Part shown: in pieces, positions 14,324 through 22,212 of the stretch | How positions within the stretch are numbered: the first letter of the stretch is position 1 | How the letters are laid out: every line of letters begins with the position of its first letter | From: an uncultured Bacteroidales bacterium | GTDB taxonomy: Bacteria; Bacteroidota; Bacteroidia; Bacteroidales; Marinilabiliaceae | Assembly (NCBI GenBank): GCA_937892255.1 | Contig: CALAUL010000080.1 | Coordinates: 1-33,726, forward strand | Length of the DNA stretch: 33,726 bases | Direction of reading: 5' to 3' | Notes under the pieces: model-generated | The model's database searches: none | The model's input: the letters and a program-made list of their open reading frames with translations, nothing else | Told to the model about the DNA's origin: nothing | Program-made: the position numbers and the translations under genes

Positions 14324-17300
14324 ATGTTTAGATCGATTGTTTTTATATTTTGTCTCTGTGTCTGTTTGATATCAGAAGCTCAGAATACATATAGTATAGA
14401 TCCGCAAGAAGTAGATTATGTAGAACCTACGCCGGAGAATGACGCTATTGGAGGGAAGAAATCTGCTATTTCGTATGTTCCCAAGTCCGTTTTGTCTGAG
14501 GGTAGGTGGGTCAAGGTTCGTATTAATTCTTCCGGCATGAAGCGTCTTACGAAAGCCGCATTATCCAAAATGGGCTTTGCTGATATCTCCGCTGTGTCTG
14601 TCTATGGCAATGGTGGCTTTGATGTGCCTCATTTGGTTTCCGATAATAAGTCTGACGATTTGAAGAAATTATCGGTTTACCGAACCGATGATGCTGTTCT
14701 TTTTTATGCTCGTGACTCAAAGCGTTGGTCGTGGAATATAAATGGTTCTCTTTCTTGCGAACAGAGCGAATATGATACATATACCTATTATTATATTACG
14801 GATTCGCAAAAGCCATCTGTTGTGCCGGATTCATCTTATTCGGCAACATTGCCCGTCGTTGAGAGGGTCAGCGATTACAACTACCGACTACATCATGAGT
14901 TGCACTCGGAGAATCTGCTCTTGTCGGGACAAGAATGGTATGGTGAGTCAATCTCGGGCGATAAGCCTACAAAGGTTCTCTCGTTTACTCTACCCAAGAG
15001 AGGTGCATGTGACAGCCTCTTCGTGACTTGTGATCTTATAGGACGTTCGGGAAGTGTAATGAAATACAAGGCCTATTACAATGATGTACTGATCTATTCC
15101 GGACAATTTGACCCGGTGAACACCTCTTCTACTGTCGATGACTATGCTACGTATGACGGCTTCTGTAAGGCTGTTATTGCCAAAGATAAGGAAAGAAATG
15201 AACTTAAGTTTGTCCTAAGTTCTAACTCCTCTTCCGATTACGCATGGATTGACAAGGTGACCATAACGTCCCGGTCTGACTTAGATATGACAAATGTTTC
15301 CGATTTGATAGTTTGTAATGCAAAATCAAACTATGTCGATTATGGAGACCGTTTGCCAATGAAAGATGTAAAGGGCAGTTTGGAATATAATGTCTCGGGA
15401 GCTGACGCTTCGTATGTTGTCTGGAAGGTAGATGACTATATCAATCCCGTCGTCATGCCCACGACTTTTTCTGATGGTAAACTTCGATTTGTGCATGACA
15501 AAGACAAGGTCGTAGATTTCGTGATATTCAACCCCAATGGCTCTATCGAAGAACCGGAAGTTGTAGGTGTCGTTGAGAATCAGAATCTGCACGGCCTGCC
15601 GTCGGTCAACTACGTCATAGTGTATCATCCCGACTTCAAAGACGAGGCAGAGCGATTGGCTGAGTTGCACCGCAGATATTCAAATATTAGTGTTGCGACT
15701 GTCAATGTTGAGCATATATATAATGAGTTCTCGTGTGGCAAAGCAGAGCCGGCGGCCATTCGCAATTTCTTGAGTTGTATCTACAGAAAGGGACTTGATG
15801 GTGGCGACGAGTTACGCAATGTCTTGTTGTTTGGCGATGGCTCTTATGATAATATGAGCAGCCCTGACAATACGAGCAATAAAATACCAACATACCAATC
15901 GAAGGAGTCGCTCATTAAGTCGGACACGTATGTCACCGATGATTTTTACGGCTGGCTCAAAGATGATATGACCTCTGTAGATGTCACCAACAAGATGGTC
16001 ATTGGCGTTGGGCGTTTCCCGGTGCAGACAAAAGACGAGGCTAAAGCTGCTGTCGACAAGTCGGAGACATATCTCTCAAAGGCAGACTTTGGTGCATGGA
16101 AAAATGCCGTAGTCTTTGTCGCTGATGATGGGGATAAATGTGAACACATAAAGTACGCCGACTCTGTTGCTAAAATAGTAGAGGAGAAACAGCCTGATGT
16201 CGATGTGAAGCGTATCTTCATGGAAATGTATGCTCCCGAACGTTCGAGCACAGGTATCGTTTACCCTAAGGCTCATGAAGATTTCATGAAGAGTATCAAC
16301 GAAGGTTGTCTGGTGCTCAACTATGTGGGACATGGAGGCTATAATGCTCTGAGTGACGAAGGTCTCTACAAACATAAGCATATCGAGGAGTGGACGAATA
16401 AAGGCCGTCTGCCTTTCTTCATAACAGCGACGTGTGACTTCTGTCCGTTTGACGACAATCTCTTAGAGAGTTCCGGCGAGAAGAGTTTCTTGTATCCTCA
16501 TGGTGGATTCATCGGCCTATTTACTACTACCAGACTTGTGTATGGTAGCAGCAACAACCGTATCCACAAGGCCTTATATGACTTCCTCCTCGAAACCAAC
16601 GACGATGGCCGTCGTTATACCATAGGCGAAGCCTCTTTCAATGCAAAACTCAAAGCTCGCAATTTGACCAATTCTCTAAAATACGTCCTTATCGGCGACC
16701 CCGCTCTTACTTTAGACTTCGGCACAGAACGTTATGTGGCTACGGAGGAAATCAACGGACAACATATCGACATATGCGAGTCTCCTATTGCCGCGTTGAA
16801 GACGAATGTCGTGAAAGGCTCTATTCGCAATGCTGACAATTCGTTGTGTGACTCCTTCAACGGACAAGTCATGGTGACGTTATATGACAAGAGAGCAACC
16901 AAGATAATGACAGGTCCGGTGTCGGGAAGCACCTACTCTTACGAAGACAACGGCAATATCCTCTATTCGGGCATGGTTCCTGTTCAAGGTGGCAGCTTTG
17001 ACGTGTCGTTTATCCTCTCTAAGGATATCGACTTCGAGGTAGGCTATGGCCGTCTTTCTTATTATGCATACTCTGTGGATAGCGTTGAAGCTTCAGGCTC
17101 GTTGAATACGGTTCTTGTCGGTGGCGTCTCGGATAATATCTCTGACGACGGACAGGGGCCCGAGATAACTATGTGGATTGACTATCCCGAATTCTCCGAT
17201 GGTGGCAATACAGGCCCTAACCCTATCGTATATGCCCGAATATCCGACGAATCAGGCATCAACACTTCCGGGTTGGGCGTTGGTCATAATATATCTATAT

Positions 17301-17815
17301 GTATCGACAATGACAGAGAGAATGCCATTAACGCAAATGACTTCTTCTCATACGATGTTGGCAGTTTCACCTCCGGCATGCTCGAATACCAGTTGCCGAC
17401 TCTCCCTGATGGACATCATGTCATTACGCTCAAGGCTTGGGATAATATGAACAACTCAAGTATCAAAGAGATTAACATCAATAGCAGTGTTCACTCCGGT
17501 ATCTCCTTCGGTACTGTGGAGTTGTTCCCTCAGCCGTATTTCAACGAGTCTTCTTTCAAACTCTCTTTCAGCCATAACAGCGGAGCCGGTAACATGGATA
17601 TAACGATGCGCCTATATGGTCTTAACGGTCAACAGCTGGCACAATCTTCTGCCACCATAGCAGCATCCGGCTCTCGATTTGACGATATAGATGTCTCATC
17701 GTTCTTGCCGAGCATAAAAGGTCTCTCTTCGGGTATCTACTTCCTCAATGTTGATATCCGAAACAACGGCCGTAAAGGTGTCTTCACGAAAAAAATTATC
17801 ATCAAAGCACAATAA
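14324..17815 (+). CDS. porU: T9SS C-terminal signal peptidase/sortase PorU
   Basis: A protein of 1163 residues from the ATG at 14324. A GTG at 14306 in frame would add six residues; the ATG gives the better signal peptide, MFRSIVFIFCLCVCLISEAQ. PorU is the cell-surface gingipain-like cysteine protease (family C25) that removes the C-terminal signal of T9SS cargo and attaches the cargo to anionic lipopolysaccharide. The C25 domain lies about 440-830. The catalytic pair is His670 in NYVGHGGYN and Cys704 in ITATCDFCPF, 34 residues apart as expected. The region before it resembles the gingipain propeptide and Ig-like parts. The last 90 residues form a type A sorting-like domain ending LSSGIYFLNVDIRNNGRKGVFTKKIIIK; known PorU keeps such a domain for binding PorV. 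porV follows after 55 bases. It diverges from gldJ, so the T9SS genes share one control region. Confidence 0.95.
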   Translation: MFRSIVFIFCLCVCLISEAQNTYSIDPQEVDYVEPTPENDAIGGKKSAISYVPKSVLSEGRWVKVRINSSGMKRLTKAALSKMGFADISAVSVYGNGGFDVPHLVSDNKSDDLKKLSVYRTDDAVLFYARDSKRWSWNINGSLSCEQSEYDTYTYYYITDSQKPSVVPDSSYSATLPVVERVSDYNYRLHHELHSENLLLSGQEWYGESISGDKPTKVLSFTLPKRGACDSLFVTCDLIGRSGSVMKYKAYYNDVLIYSGQFDPVNTSSTVDDYATYDGFCKAVIAKDKERNELKFVLSSNSSSDYAWIDKVTITSRSDLDMTNVSDLIVCNAKSNYVDYGDRLPMKDVKGSLEYNVSGADASYVVWKVDDYINPVVMPTTFSDGKLRFVHDKDKVVDFVIFNPNGSIEEPEVVGVVENQNLHGLPSVNYVIVYHPDFKDEAERLAELHRRYSNISVATVNVEHIYNEFSCGKAEPAAIRNFLSCIYRKGLDGGDELRNVLLFGDGSYDNMSSPDNTSNKIPTYQSKESLIKSDTYVTDDFYGWLKDDMTSVDVTNKMVIGVGRFPVQTKDEAKAAVDKSETYLSKADFGAWKNAVVFVADDGDKCEHIKYADSVAKIVEEKQPDVDVKRIFMEMYAPERSSTGIVYPKAHEDFMKSINEGCLVLNYVGHGGYNALSDEGLYKHKHIEEWTNKGRLPFFITATCDFCPFDDNLLESSGEKSFLYPHGGFIGLFTTTRLVYGSSNNRIHKALYDFLLETNDDGRRYTIGEASFNAKLKARNLTNSLKYVLIGDPALTLDFGTERYVATEEINGQHIDICESPIAALKTNVVKGSIRNADNSLCDSFNGQVMVTLYDKRATKIMTGPVSGSTYSYEDNGNILYSGMVPVQGGSFDVSFILSKDIDFEVGYGRLSYYAYSVDSVEASGSLNTVLVGGVSDNISDDGQGPEITMWIDYPEFSDGGNTGPNPIVYARISDESGINTSGLGVGHNISICIDNDRENAINANDFFSYDVGSFTSGMLEYQLPTLPDGHHVITLKAWDNMNNSSIKEININSSVHSGISFGTVELFPQPYFNESSFKLSFSHNSGAGNMDITMRLYGLNGQQLAQSSATIAASGSRFDDIDVSSFLPSIKGLSSGIYFLNVDIRNNGRKGVFTKKIIIKAQ

Positions 17816-17870
17816 ATTTGACAATATAAGGTTATATAAAGATGTGATTTAGTAATAGGTTCTAAACAAT

Positions 17871-19046
17871 ATGAAAACACGTAGTAAATTAATAGCAACA
17901 ATTGTATCATTATTCCTCCTTAATGTGACGGCTTATGCTCAAGCAGAATATAATGTTATTCCGATAAGCGTTCAGATGTTGAATATTGCACCCGAAGCTC
18001 GCGGAACAGCCATGGGTGACGCAGGTGTCGCTTCTACTCCGGATATAAGCTCTCAACACTGGAATCCGGCTAAATATGCTTTTATGGACAGTAAGGCCGG
18101 AGCCTCTCTCTCTATTACACCTTGGCTGCGTCAGCTCGTCAATGACATCAATCTGTTCTATGCTGTCGGCTATTATAAGTTGGATTCGCGCAACACTGTG
18201 AGTGCTTCTCTACGCTATTTCTCGTTGGGTGACTTGATTTTCTACGACGAAGAAGGCTACGAACAGGGAACAGCCAAACCCAACGAATTTGCCATCGACG
18301 CCGCTTATTCGATAAAACTATCCGACTATATCTCCGGCGGTGTTGCTCTCCGTTATATACATTCCGACTTAGGTTACCAAAACCTCGATGACGAAGGTAC
18401 TGCGGGCAATGCTTTCGCCGCTGACTTATCTTTCTACTTCAAAAAAGGTATCTCCGTTGGTGGCAACGATGCCGATGTCATGGCCGGTGTCAACATCTCA
18501 AATATAGGTACTAAGGTCTCTTACGACGATGGCGTGACTAATGAGTATCTGCCTGCGAATATGCGCATTGGTGCAGGCTTCTGGTACGACATGGACCAGT
18601 ACAACAAGATAGGTGCTACCGTCGATTTCAACAAACTTCTTGTCCCTACTCCCGACTACAGAGGCGTCCAAACCGACGAGAACGGTGACCCTGTCGACAC
18701 ATACGAAAAGAAACAAGCCTACTACGACGAATCTGTCATAGGCTCTATATTCCAATCTTTTGGCGACGCCCCGGGTGGAGGCAAAGAAGAACTCCAAGAG
18801 ATTGACATCTGCGGAGGTTTAGAATATATCTACAACGACATGGTGTCGGCTCGCTTCGGTTATCATTACAATCATGAGAATAAAGGCAACCTCAAATACT
18901 GCACTGCCGGTCTTGGTCTCAAATATCAGATGTTCAATATCGACGCAAGCTACGTCTTCACCGTGGGACAAGCAAACAGCAACAGTGCTCTCGCCAACAC
19001 TATACGTATCACTTTGGGCTTTGACCTCGGTAAAATCATAAGATAA
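17871..19046 (+). CDS. porV: T9SS outer membrane protein PorV (LptO)
   Basis: A 391-residue outer membrane beta-barrel of the FadL-like PorV family. A signal peptide (1-23, ending TAYA) is followed by the family's opening AEYNVIPISVQMLNIAPEARGTAMGDAGVASTPDISSQHWNPAKYAFM, which in FadL-type proteins forms the plug region. The rest shows alternating strands with aromatic belts, and the end is a strand closing with IRITLGFDLGKIIR. PorV binds the C-terminal domains of cargo after they pass the SprA/Sov channel and brings them to PorU. It follows porU by 55 bases and overlaps ispF by one base (TAATG), so porU-porV-ispF is an apparent operon. A weak TAAATTTG (17813-17820) overlaps the porU stop and might add a promoter. 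Confidence 0.94.
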   Translation: MKTRSKLIATIVSLFLLNVTAYAQAEYNVIPISVQMLNIAPEARGTAMGDAGVASTPDISSQHWNPAKYAFMDSKAGASLSITPWLRQLVNDINLFYAVGYYKLDSRNTVSASLRYFSLGDLIFYDEEGYEQGTAKPNEFAIDAAYSIKLSDYISGGVALRYIHSDLGYQNLDDEGTAGNAFAADLSFYFKKGISVGGNDADVMAGVNISNIGTKVSYDDGVTNEYLPANMRIGAGFWYDMDQYNKIGATVDFNKLLVPTPDYRGVQTDENGDPVDTYEKKQAYYDESVIGSIFQSFGDAPGGGKEELQEIDICGGLEYIYNDMVSARFGYHYNHENKGNLKYCTAGLGLKYQMFNIDASYVFTVGQANSNSALANTIRITLGFDLGKIIR

Positions 19047-19525
19047 TGGTTGACATCAGAGTAGGATACGGTTACGATGTACACCGCCTTGAACCCGGAC
19101 TTGACTTATGGATAGGCGGCGTGAAGATTGACTACGAAAAAGGGTGGGTAGCTCACTCCGACGGTGACGTCCTCATACATGCAATATGCGACGCCCTCTT
19201 GGGAGCCGCCAACATGCGCGACATAGGCTTTCACTTCCCCGACAATAGCGGCGAGTTCAAAGGTATCGACAGCAAGATTCTCCTCCGACGTACCGTAGAT
19301 ATCATAGCCACTAAAGGCTATAAAGTCAGCAATGTCGATGCCACAATAGCCATGCAACGCCCTAAACTCAAAGACCACATACCCTCTATGCAGACAACGT
19401 TGTCCGACGTCATGGGAATAGACGTCGACAGGGTATCAATAAAGGCAACAACAACCGAAAAGTTGGGCTTTGAAGGAGAGGGTATCGGTGCTTCGGCTCA
19501 TGCCGTTGTCTTGATTTGCAAGTAG
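19046..19525 (+). CDS. ispF: 2-C-methyl-D-erythritol 2,4-cyclodiphosphate synthase IspF
   Basis: A 159-residue MEP-pathway enzyme that converts CDP-methylerythritol 2-phosphate to the cyclic diphosphate, releasing CMP. Zinc ligands are Asp11 and His13 in GYGYDVHRL and the His in HAICDALLGAA. Other conserved parts are HSDGDVLIH, DIGFHFPD and the C-terminal nucleotide-binding segment VSIKATTTEKLGFEGEGIGASA. Length is normal for the homotrimeric enzyme. Its ATG overlaps the porV stop by one base, so it is probably translated by coupling from the T9SS transcript. That link is structural rather than biochemical. The pathway partner ispD lies about 7 kb away in another operon. Confidence 0.97.
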   Translation: MVDIRVGYGYDVHRLEPGLDLWIGGVKIDYEKGWVAHSDGDVLIHAICDALLGAANMRDIGFHFPDNSGEFKGIDSKILLRRTVDIIATKGYKVSNVDATIAMQRPKLKDHIPSMQTTLSDVMGIDVDRVSIKATTTEKLGFEGEGIGASAHAVVLICK

Positions 19526-19702
19526 AAAACATTTTGCCAAAACATATCGTCATTCCTCGCTCATAAACACCTTTTTTTGAGACTGCTCTTCATCGTAAAT
19601 CGATGTAGACCATCGTAAAATATGACATTATTTCTGGCCTCTCACAGACGATGACGCGTAAAATATATTTCCGTTTCTGTGCAATTTCTATATACAAATC
19701 AT

Positions 19703-19710
19703 TATCTTTG
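19703..19710 (+). promoter_or_regulatory. -7 box (TATCTTTG) before parA
   Basis: TATCTTTG fits TAnnTTTG, predicting transcription from about 19714, which is 25 bases before the preferred parA start (19739). No good -33 element is seen. The 200 bases between ispF and this box hold no gene that I can support. Confidence 0.5.
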
Positions 19711-19738
19711 TCGTGCCTACAATTGAAAATTGAAGTAT

Positions 19739-20515
19739 ATGGCTCGAATTATAGCAATAGCAAATCAGAAGGGTGGAGTTGGAAAAACAACTACAGCCAT
19801 CAACTTGGCGGCAAGTCTTGCCGTCTTGGAGAAGAAGGTCCTTATCATTGACGCAGACGCTCAGGCAAACTCAACATCTGGCTTAGGCTTTGACCTGCGT
19901 GAGATGAAGACAACTATTTACGAATGCTTAGTCGACGGTATCGACCCTCACAAGGCCCTGTTGCAATGTGAAATACCCAACTTATTCATGTTGCCCTCTC
20001 ATATAGACTTGGTCGGAGCGGAAATCGAAATGCTCAATATGACCGACAGAGAGAAAATCATGCGACGTATGGTCGACCAGCTCAGAGATGAATTCGACTA
20101 TATATTGATAGACTGCTGCCCTTCGCTCGGACTCATAACGGTCAACGCTCTTACGGCTGCCGACTCTGTCATCATTCCTGTTCAGTGCGAATACTTCGCC
20201 CTCGAAGGCTTAGGAAAACTTCTTAACACTATCAAAATCATACAGAAACGCCTTCACCCGGCTCTCGAGATTGAAGGCTTCCTGCTCACTATGTACGACT
20301 CTCGTACTTCTCTCTCTAATCAAGTCTACGAAGAGGTTAAACACCACTTCCAAGATATGGTCTTTAAGACGCTCATCGTTAGAAATGTTAAGTTGAGCGA
20401 AGCCCCAAGTCACGGCAAAGCGGCTATCATGTACGACGCCTCTTCTCGTGGTGCTCAAAACTATTTGGCATTGGCCGAAGAGGTTATCGAAAAGAACAAT
20501 AAAAGACAGGTATAA
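19739..20515 (+). CDS. parA: Chromosome partitioning ATPase ParA (Soj)
   Basis: A 258-residue ParA from the ATG at 19739; an ATG three codons earlier (19730) is possible, but MARIIAIANQ matches the family start better. The deviant Walker A box is KGGVGKTT (11-18) with its signature lysine, followed by VLIIDADAQANSTSGLG (about 34-50, Walker A') and the Walker B strand DYILIDCCPSLGLIT. ParA binds DNA non-specifically as an ATP dimer and moves ParB-parS complexes, separating the chromosome origins. The length fits chromosomal Soj-type ParA without the N-terminal DNA-binding domain of plasmid forms. parB follows after 22 bases. No parS site was recognised in the window. Confidence 0.96.
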   Translation: MARIIAIANQKGGVGKTTTAINLAASLAVLEKKVLIIDADAQANSTSGLGFDLREMKTTIYECLVDGIDPHKALLQCEIPNLFMLPSHIDLVGAEIEMLNMTDREKIMRRMVDQLRDEFDYILIDCCPSLGLITVNALTAADSVIIPVQCEYFALEGLGKLLNTIKIIQKRLHPALEIEGFLLTMYDSRTSLSNQVYEEVKHHFQDMVFKTLIVRNVKLSEAPSHGKAAIMYDASSRGAQNYLALAEEVIEKNNKRQV

Positions 20516-20537
20516 CAAATTCTCTTAATATACTATC

Positions 20538-21425
20538 ATGGCAAAACAAAGTTTAGGACGAGGCTTGGGCGCTCTTATGCAAGACGCCAACGAACCGGAC
20601 GTGCCGGTACAAGCAGCTATCAACGAGATTGATATAGACCTTATTGAGGCTAACCCTTGGCAACCTCGTACCGACTTTGACGAAGAACGCTTAGACGAGC
20701 TGTGCGCATCTATCAAGGTTCTCGGTATCATTCAGCCTCTTACTCTTCGCAAGATAAGCGACAGACGTTATCAGATTATTGCCGGAGAACGACGTTTCCG
20801 CGCTTCCAAAATGGCCGGTCTGAAGACTGTCCCGGCTTATGTGCGTAACGCAGATGATGACACCATGCTTGAGCTCGCTCTCGTCGAAAATATCCAACGC
20901 CATGACTTGAACCCCATAGAAGAGGCGCTCTCGTATCAACGCCTCATTGATGAATGTAACCTCACGCAAGAGAATATGGCTGACAGAGTAGGCAAAAAAC
21001 GCTCTACTGTTGCCAACTACCTCCGACTCTTGAAGTTGCCCGTAGAGGTACAACAGGGTCTTCGTATGCGTGAAATATCTATGGGACATGCCCGTGCCAT
21101 TATCGGCGTAGACGACCCCGAATTTCAACTCTCGCTTTTCCATCAGACAATAGAAAACGGTTACTCTGTGCGTCGTGTCGAAGAGCTCGTCAGAGAGTAC
21201 AACGATGGAACATCGACAGACGACTCCTCTAAAACTCAACCTAAGGGTGAGGGCAAACATGACAACAACGCCGCTGAGTACACCGAACTTACTAAAAAAC
21301 TATCCGACAAGTTTGGTGCTAAGATAAAATTCTCTTGCAACGATAAGGGGAAAGGCAAAATAACTATTCCCTTTACCTCAAACGACGAGTTAGAGCGTAT
21401 ATTATCTATCCTCGACAGATCGTAA
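20538..21425 (+). CDS. parB: Chromosome partitioning protein ParB (Spo0J)
   Basis: A 295-residue ParB. It opens with the ParA-stimulating peptide (SLGRGLGALMQ, 5-15), then the ParB/Srx-like CTPase domain: IEANPWQPRTDF (36-47), LCASIKVLGIIQPLTLR and GERRFRASKMAG (83-94). The helix-turn-helix is LTQENMADRVGKKRSTVANYLRLLKLP, and the C-terminal 90 residues are the dimer domain after a charged linker. It binds parS and, with CTP, spreads as a clamp. It lies 22 bases after parA. Its TAA stop is followed at once by an ATG that may be the true start of the next gene. Confidence 0.96.
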   Translation: MAKQSLGRGLGALMQDANEPDVPVQAAINEIDIDLIEANPWQPRTDFDEERLDELCASIKVLGIIQPLTLRKISDRRYQIIAGERRFRASKMAGLKTVPAYVRNADDDTMLELALVENIQRHDLNPIEEALSYQRLIDECNLTQENMADRVGKKRSTVANYLRLLKLPVEVQQGLRMREISMGHARAIIGVDDPEFQLSLFHQTIENGYSVRRVEELVREYNDGTSTDDSSKTQPKGEGKHDNNAAEYTELTKKLSDKFGAKIKFSCNDKGKGKITIPFTSNDELERILSILDRS

Positions 21426-21457
21426 ATGTCTTTTGGCGCAATCTAAACAGTAGACAA

Positions 21458-22126
21458 TTGCAAAGAACCATCTGGGTATTTATTCTGCTCTTCGTAAGCA
21501 GTTCCGTTTGGGCACAAGAGCAAAATGACGTGCCAACGATAGACGAACAACAGCCTATCGATACCTTGGTCTTGCTCCAACACAAGGACGAAATCGTTAT
21601 CCGTTCTATCTCTATCAAAGAGATGAAACAGTCGCCTCATACCGCTACTATCTTTGCGGCTGTTGTCCCGGGACTCGGTCAGATTTACAACAAGAAATAC
21701 TGGAAAGTGCCTATCGTATATGGCGGAATAGCTGCTCTCTGTTACTCTATACATTACAACGGCTCTCGGTATGATATGTATCGCAGGGCTTATCGCGACT
21801 TCATCAATAGAGACCCCAACAACAAGAGTTATGCCGAACTTATGGCCAATGTAGGTGCAAACTTCACGGTAGAGGAGGCCGAAACGGTGCTCTCTGCTTG
21901 GTTTCAGACCAGACTCAAATCGGGCAAAGACCGCTTCAGACGTTATCGTGACTTGAGCTATTTCGGCTTGGCTGGCGTTTACCTCGTTCAGCTTATCGAC
22001 GCTTGTGTCGACGCCCATTTCTATGACTTTAATGTTGACGACGATATCTCTTTTAAGTGGTATCCCTCTGTCGCTCCCGGAGGAACAGAACCTTATATGG
22101 GTGCGTCGCTTATCATAACATTCTGA
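21458..22126 (+). CDS. DUF5683 membrane protein, start uncertain
   Basis: As the sequence stands, the frame opens at a TTG (21458) and gives 222 residues with a signal-like start (MQRTIWVFILLFVSSSVWAQ). The DUF5683 core is clear: KQSPHTATIFAAVVPGLGQIYNKKYWKVPIVYGGIAALCYSIHYNGSRYDMYRRAYRDF, a second hydrophobic segment (SYFGLAGVYLVQLIDACVDAHFYDF) and a short C-terminal strand region. The function is unknown; in Bacteroidetes this family is often next to parAB. The upstream in-frame codons still read FWRNLNSRQ, and an ATG directly after the parB stop (21426) would join them if the T run at 21431-21434 had one more T. So either a TTG start is used or one base is missing. A bidirectional terminator follows. 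Confidence 0.85.
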   Translation: MQRTIWVFILLFVSSSVWAQEQNDVPTIDEQQPIDTLVLLQHKDEIVIRSISIKEMKQSPHTATIFAAVVPGLGQIYNKKYWKVPIVYGGIAALCYSIHYNGSRYDMYRRAYRDFINRDPNNKSYAELMANVGANFTVEEAETVLSAWFQTRLKSGKDRFRRYRDLSYFGLAGVYLVQLIDACVDAHFYDFNVDDDISFKWYPSVAPGGTEPYMGASLIITF

Positions 22127-22166
22127 CTTCTTCCTGTTACCAGTGTTACGCTACGACATGAAATAA

Positions 22167-22193
22167 AAAAGAGAGGCTTCGTACCTCTCTTTT
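22167..22193. terminator. Bidirectional terminator between the par and arg operons
   Basis: AAAAGAGAGG (22167-22176) pairs perfectly with CCTCTCTTTT (22184-22193) around a 7-base loop, with A-rich and T-rich flanks. It sits between the plus-strand DUF5683 gene and minus-strand argH, so it can end both. Confidence 0.85.
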
Positions 22194-22212
22194 CTTGTAT
22201 ATCATTATCTCC

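Noticed and set aside
14160..14369. 69-codon open frame overlapping the porU start
   Set aside because: It covers the porU promoter and signal-peptide region in another frame, and its hydrophobic look comes from AT-rich DNA.
17813..17820. TAAATTTG box overlapping the porU stop as a porV promoter
   Set aside because: It fits TAnnTTTG but is in AT-rich sequence with no -33 element, and porV is close enough to porU to share its transcript; kept only as a remark.
22127..22212. dif-like terminus site at the convergent junction
   Set aside because: No 28-base XerCD-like site was found; the only structure is the terminator hairpin.
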